This document shows positions 42,442-45,982 of a DNA stretch of 45,982 bases, in pieces. Below the pieces are notes generated by a model. It was not told the DNA's origin. It was given only the letters and a program-made list of their open reading frames with translations, and did no database searches. The first letter of the stretch is position 1. Every line of letters begins with the position of its first letter. The position numbers were made by a program, and so were the translations under genes. Source of the stretch: Bacteroidales bacterium (GTDB lineage Bacteria > Bacteroidota > Bacteroidia > Bacteroidales > UBA932); assembly GCA_004552965.1 (NCBI GenBank), contig SFMU01000008.1, positions 1-45,982 of the forward strand, read 5' to 3'.

Positions 42442-42912
42442 ATGGCTGAAATCCATTACATGACCCAGGAAGGGTTGGACAAATTGAAGAAGGACCTGGC
42501 CGAAGCACTGGCTCAGCGTCCGGTGATCTCTGCTGCGATTGCAGAGGCAAGGGAAAAGGGAGATCTTTCTGAAAATGCCGAATATGATGCCGCAAGGGAG
42601 GCTCAGGGCCTCCTCGAGGTCAAGATTGCAAAGTTGAAGGACCTGGTCGCCAATGCCAAGGTGATCGACGGTTCCCAGATAGGCACGGACAAGGTCCAGA
42701 TGATGAACAAGGTGAAAGTCGAGAATGTCGCCCTCAAGACCGTGATGGAATTCACGATCGTCGGAGAGACGGAAGCTGACTTCGCCCATGGCAAGCTTGC
42801 TGCCACCACTCCGATTGCCAAGGCTCTCCTCGGCCATTCCAAGGGTGAGGTCGTCGAGGCCAAGGTCCCTTCCGGAATAATGAAGTTCAAGATTCTCGAC
42901 ATCTCGCTCTAG
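42442..42912 (+). CDS. greA: Transcription elongation factor GreA
   Basis: Rescues backtracked RNA polymerase by stimulating RNA cleavage. It has 156 residues from the ATG at 42442 (MAEIHYMTQEGLDKL), standard length; an upstream in-frame extension to 42391 is not supported. The N-terminal coiled coil has the acidic tip in GDLSENAEYDAAREAQG. The C-terminal FKBP-like domain ends with GHSKGEVVEAKVPSG and a final KFKILDI strand. Followed after 3 bases by the HIT gene. Confidence 0.95.
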   Translation: MAEIHYMTQEGLDKLKKDLAEALAQRPVISAAIAEAREKGDLSENAEYDAAREAQGLLEVKIAKLKDLVANAKVIDGSQIGTDKVQMMNKVKVENVALKTVMEFTIVGETEADFAHGKLAATTPIAKALLGHSKGEVVEAKVPSGIMKFKILDISL

Positions 42913-42915
42913 CAT

Positions 42916-43320
42916 ATGGCAACCATATTCACAAAAATCGCAAGGAAGGAAATCCCGTCCTACAGAGTGGCCGAGAACGAGGATTACTATGCCTTCCTTG
43001 ACATCAATCCTCTGGCCAGGGGGCATGTGCTTGTCATTCCCAAGAATGTGGAGGATGACTACATATTCAATCTGGACGAAAAGGTCTATGACGGGCTTTG
43101 GGCCTTTGCCAGAAAGGTCGCCATCGCTTTGAAGGCAGCCATCCCTTGCAAGAGGGTGGGTGTTGCCGTCCTGGGTATGGAAGTGCCTCATACCCACATT
43201 CATCTCGTCCCGCTTCAGAGTGAAGGGGATCTTGACTTCCGCAAGGAAAAACTCAAATTCACGGATCAGGAAAACCGTGAAACAGCAGCTTCAATTCTCA
43301 AGGAATATGAAAATCTTTAG
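42916..43320 (+). CDS. HIT family nucleotide-binding protein
   Basis: A histidine-triad hydrolase, likely active on purine nucleoside phosphoramidates or similar AMP conjugates. It has 134 residues. The triad is in HTHIHLVPLQ near residue 92, and the N-terminal block ATIFTKIARKEIPSYRVAENEDYYAFLDI is typical of Hint-like proteins. It lies between greA (3-base gap) and the TlpA-like lipoprotein (14-base overlap). Confidence 0.93.
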   Translation: MATIFTKIARKEIPSYRVAENEDYYAFLDINPLARGHVLVIPKNVEDDYIFNLDEKVYDGLWAFARKVAIALKAAIPCKRVGVAVLGMEVPHTHIHLVPLQSEGDLDFRKEKLKFTDQENRETAASILKEYENL

Positions 43321-44419
43321 ACATCTCCTCACTGCATCCGTCATCCTGGCGGTTGCAACCTCCTGCTCTGACAATGCCCTGATAAAGGGCGTCCTTACCG
43401 ATGCTCCGCAGACTGCTGTGGTTGTCAAGCAGCTGTCAGGCAGCTCCTTCAATGTGCTGGACACCCTCATGACCGATGACGAAGGGGCATATTCATACAA
43501 GATGCCGATTGCCAAGGGACAGCCGGAGTTTGTCTACCTCTTCAGGGGAGACACCAGGATTGCGTCCCTCATCCTTCTGAAAGGGGACAGGGTCCGGGTA
43601 GTCTCGGACACTCTCGGGAAATACTCTGTCGAGGGCTCGGAAGAGAGCGTGAAGCTTCAGGAAGTCGAGAATGAGTTCTCCGCCTTCCTTGGAAGGATGA
43701 ATGCTGCCGCAGCTGCCGGAGACAATGCGGCCCTGAGCAAGGAATATGTCGATTATTACCGTTCCAGGGTGGCGTATGTGATTTCCAATCCAGCCTCGCT
43801 TTCATCCATCCCTGTCCTTTACCAGAAGATCAACGAGAATTTCCCGGTCTTCAGCCAGAGCACCGATGCGCTTCATTTCCAGTCTGTTCACGATGCCCTT
43901 GCCGAAATCTATCCTGATTCGAAGTATGTCGCCGCTCTTGCCGATGAGGCCAAAAGAAGGAAGAATCTGATGGCTCTTGACATGCAGATCAAGGACATTG
44001 AGCCGACAGGATTCCTGAACATCGAACTTCCGTCTACAGATGGTTCGAAGGTCAGTCTGGCTGACGTGGATGCCAAGGTCATCCTTCTCTATTTCTGGAC
44101 TGCTTCCGATGCGACCCAGAAGATGTTCAACCAGGATGTCCTCATCCCGGTCTACAATGAATTCCACGGGAAGGGATTCGAGATATTCTCCGTTTCGCTG
44201 GATGTTGACAAGGGTGTCTGGGCCAGTGCCGTGAAGAGCCAGGCTCTCCCGTGGATCAATGTCTGCGACGGTCTGGGATTCGATTCTCCAGCCGCTGCCT
44301 CCTACAATGTGAGAGGTCTGCTTCCTGTCGCTTACGTGATTATCGACGGAGTCCTCTCCGACAAGACAATCCAGGGCGAGAAGGAACTCAGGACTCTCCT
44401 GTCTTCGACCCTGAAATAA
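43307..44419 (+). CDS. TlpA/DUF4369-like lipoprotein lacking the CXXC active site
   Basis: It has 370 residues from the ATG at 43307. An N-terminal lipobox (ATSC, Cys at about residue 20) predicts a membrane-anchored periplasmic protein. The DUF4369-like domain (~25-115) is followed by a helical linker and a C-terminal thioredoxin fold (~240-370). At the active-site position the sequence is FWTASDATQK (263-272), where oxidoreductases have FWASWCPPCR: both cysteines are replaced (D268, Q271). The later cis-Pro region (RGLLPVAYVI) is kept. It is therefore probably not a disulfide oxidoreductase. The start lies inside the end of the HIT gene (14-base overlap), in a GAATATG word. Confidence 0.85.
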   Translation: MKIFRHLLTASVILAVATSCSDNALIKGVLTDAPQTAVVVKQLSGSSFNVLDTLMTDDEGAYSYKMPIAKGQPEFVYLFRGDTRIASLILLKGDRVRVVSDTLGKYSVEGSEESVKLQEVENEFSAFLGRMNAAAAAGDNAALSKEYVDYYRSRVAYVISNPASLSSIPVLYQKINENFPVFSQSTDALHFQSVHDALAEIYPDSKYVAALADEAKRRKNLMALDMQIKDIEPTGFLNIELPSTDGSKVSLADVDAKVILLYFWTASDATQKMFNQDVLIPVYNEFHGKGFEIFSVSLDVDKGVWASAVKSQALPWINVCDGLGFDSPAAASYNVRGLLPVAYVIIDGVLSDKTIQGEKELRTLLSSTLK

Positions 44420-44452
44420 TACCGAAAATCTTTTCTGAAAATCCTCGGCGCC

Positions 44453-45235
44453 ATGAAACCATCCTTTATGAGATCTCTGTCCCTGCTGCTCTTGCTGGCA
44501 GTCTCATCGGCAGCATATTCCCAGACTTCGCAGAAGAACCATCCTGAACCCGCGAAGATGACTCCGGCCATGACCGAGTTCTGGGATCCGCAGCCGGCAG
44601 TGGTCGATCCGGGCACTGCCTGTTCTGCACCTTCCGACGCCATTGTGCTTTTTGACGGGAAAGACCTTTCCCTGTGGATGGCTGAAGATGGCTCGCCGGC
44701 CCTCTGGAGTGTTCACGACGGCGTGATGACTGTTGTCAAGGGAAGCGCCGGAAACATCCGCACAAAGGCTGAGTTCGGCAGTTGCCAGCTCCATCTGGAA
44801 TGGATGACTCCGGTGGGGATCGAGGGCGAGGGCCAGAGCAGAGGCAACAGCGGAGTTTTCCTCCAGGGGCTGTATGAGGTCCAGATACTTGACTCCTATG
44901 ACAATGAAACCTATGTCAACGGCATGGTCGGCTCGATCTACAAGCAGAAGGCGCCCCTTGTCAATCCGATGCGCAAGCCCGGCGAGTGGAACAGTTACGA
45001 CATCATCTACACTGCTCCTGTCTTCAAGGAGGATGGAACCTATCTGTATGAGCCCCGGGTGACGGTGCTGATGAACGGTGTCCTGGTCCAGAACAACACA
45101 GCCATACGCGGCACAACTGAATATATCGGTCATCCTCGCGTCATCGCACACGGAGACGGTCCGCTGGTTCTCCAGTCCCACGGAGATCCTTCCGCACCAA
45201 TCAGCTTCAGAAATATCTGGATCAGAAATCTTTAG
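44453..45235 (+). CDS. DUF1080 (3-keto-disaccharide hydrolase-like) exported protein
   Basis: A secreted or periplasmic beta-sandwich protein of 260 residues. Signal peptide about 1-23, ending YSQ. The DUF1080 domain (~60-260) begins IVLFDGKDLSLW and contains FGSCQLHLEWMTP, the NSGVFLQGLYEVQILDSY block and the final FRNIWIRNL. Members act on or bind carbohydrates, some as 3-keto-glucoside hydrolases; specificity cannot be read here. Met6 is a possible alternative start. Followed by a terminator that sits inside the opposing gene. Confidence 0.9.
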   Translation: MKPSFMRSLSLLLLLAVSSAAYSQTSQKNHPEPAKMTPAMTEFWDPQPAVVDPGTACSAPSDAIVLFDGKDLSLWMAEDGSPALWSVHDGVMTVVKGSAGNIRTKAEFGSCQLHLEWMTPVGIEGEGQSRGNSGVFLQGLYEVQILDSYDNETYVNGMVGSIYKQKAPLVNPMRKPGEWNSYDIIYTAPVFKEDGTYLYEPRVTVLMNGVLVQNNTAIRGTTEYIGHPRVIAHGDGPLVLQSHGDPSAPISFRNIWIRNL

Positions 45236-45244
45236 GACGACGTC

Positions 45245-45982
45245 CTATTGCTTGAAATACCAAGGGCTCCGACGCACAGAGATGATGCCGGAGCCTTTTT
45301 TGTCCACCTGCCCCACAATCCTGCGTCCCCTGAGAGGGATGCGTGAATATGTCGACGCGTCATTGATCCTGACCAGCTGTGAGGAATGGATGAAACGGCC
45401 GCCGCCGATGCATATTCCCACATGGGTTGCCTTCTCCGGCTTGTCCTCTGTTGCCTTCCTGCCCCAGAAGATGAGGTCTCCCTTCTGAAGGACGGAATAG
45501 TCTGCAAGCTCTCCCTCGCAAGGAATCGTGATGTCTTCTCCGGTGTGAATCTGCTGGGAGGCATTCCTTGGGAGCAGGATGCCGTTGGCAAAGAAGACCG
45601 TGCGGGACAGTCCGCTGCAGTCGACATTCTTTGTGGAGGTGCCTCCCCACATGTACGGCACTCCGTTGAAGCAGGCGGCCGTGCGTATCAGGTCATAGCG
45701 GAATCTTTCCGGGTCGCTTTCCTGTGTCCTCAGCCTTTCGTCGGCCCAGGCTCTGAAGTCGAGCAGCTCATCCTTCCTGACGAAGCCCTTCTTCCCGGAC
45801 GGAGGAGGATGTCCCCAAGGACGAGATCGGAGATGAAGGCTGAAGTCACGGAAGGTTCCTCGTAGATGCGTGTCAGAAGGGCAGTGCAGATGTACCTCGG
45901 GGATGAAAGCCAGCGGTCGATTTCCTCCGGGCTCCTGACTGCAAGTCCCATCTCATTGACCCAGCCTACATAAGGTTCCGGA
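45245..45982 (-). pseudogene. SH3b-NlpC/P60 endopeptidase gene with a broken reading frame (cut by window edge)
   Basis: Two open frames together make one Bacteroidetes YkfC-like cell-wall peptidase. From the window edge to about 45795 one frame reads EPYVGWVNEMGLAVRSPEEIDRW and IYEEPSVTSAFISDLVLGDIL, the SH3b region. The next part of the protein is in another frame: GKKGFVRKDELLDFRAW, then the NlpC/P60 core with catalytic Cys in NVDCSGL and His in THVGICIGGGRFIH. The N-terminal frame runs on into unrelated residues after GDILL. Compared with relatives I remember, about 11 residues plus one base seem to be missing at the junction (45795-45825). Either a true deletion or a sequencing/assembly error. 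The SH3 start lies outside the window. Confidence 0.7.
45262..45301 (+). terminator. Rho-independent terminator of the greA-DUF1080 run
   Basis: GGCTCCG (45265-45271) pairs with CGGAGCC (45289-45295); the stem can extend by three more pairs into the T-run, and six T follow (45296-45301). It lies inside the 3' coding end of the opposing NlpC/P60 gene. A smaller hairpin, AGGAC-GAC-GTCCT (45234-45246), covers the gap between the two stop codons. Confidence 0.75.

Noticed and set aside
1..45982. tRNA, rRNA, transposase, integrase, toxin-antitoxin or phage-defence genes
   Set aside because: I looked for these on both strands and saw no supporting motif or structure.

Overview
The window is 46 kb of tightly packed chromosome from a member of the Bacteroidetes, most likely the order Bacteroidales. 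Base composition is roughly mid-50s percent GC by eye. Evidence for this placement: promoter boxes of the Bacteroidetes type (TAnnTTTG, in the best case with TTTG 20 bases upstream), A-rich leaders without clear Shine-Dalgarno sites, an ExbB/ExbD/ExbD cluster, a Bacteroidales-type putative porin, a DUF4369/TlpA-like lipoprotein, an M13 lipoprotein peptidase, and a glycogen cluster of Bacteroidetes architecture. I cannot name a genus. There are no rRNA or tRNA genes, insertion sequences, prophage genes or CRISPR arrays, and no gene-free stretch above 300 bases.

Layout. 1-5.4 kb: the 3' end of dnaX, lptB, then (minus) efp and the cmk-ispH pair, and a plus-strand sigma54-type response regulator that lacks a DNA-binding domain. 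5.4-14.1 kb (minus): one apparent seven-gene operon running asnS, udk, a TonB-like protein, a large exported protein of unknown function, an acyl-CoA ligase, dCMP deaminase and a C-terminal processing protease. 14.2-16.5 kb (minus): exbB, a small membrane protein, exbD and exbD, closed by a terminator. 16.7-20.7 kb (minus): nudix, queA, dprA, tatD. 20.7-27.5 kb (plus): pyrE, an SRPBCC protein, an rRNA methyltransferase, a TPR protein, an M13 peptidase and an FtsX/LolE-type permease. 27.4-31.4 kb (minus): a large putative porin followed by an MltF-like lytic transglycosylase. 31.5-42.3 kb (plus): a glycogen operon (branching enzyme, debranching enzyme, GT4 synthase, GH57 enzyme, a synthase-like/phosphorylase fusion) ending in ribF. 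42.4-45.2 kb (plus): greA, HIT, a TlpA-like lipoprotein without its cysteines, and a DUF1080 protein. 45.2 kb to the end (minus): an NlpC/P60 gene whose reading frame is broken.

How the genes work together. The glycogen operon could cover elongation, branching, debranching and phosphorolysis; there is no glgC, so the sugar-nucleotide donor must come from elsewhere. The ExbB/ExbD/TonB proteins would energise outer-membrane uptake. The porin, MltF, CtpA-like protease, LptB and NlpC/P60 are envelope functions. 

Most interesting points: (i) a 1148-residue protein in which only the first half of a GT3 glycogen synthase, with its donor-site glycine changed, is joined to a full glycogen phosphorylase that keeps an internal ATG at the old start; (ii) the word GAATATG/CATATTC appears heavily over-represented on both strands and in all reading frames; (iii) a long stem-loop just after a promoter-like box ahead of greA; (iv) several tail-to-tail gene overlaps and a terminator inside the opposing gene. 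None of this proves a new system. Items (i) and (ii) are the best candidates.
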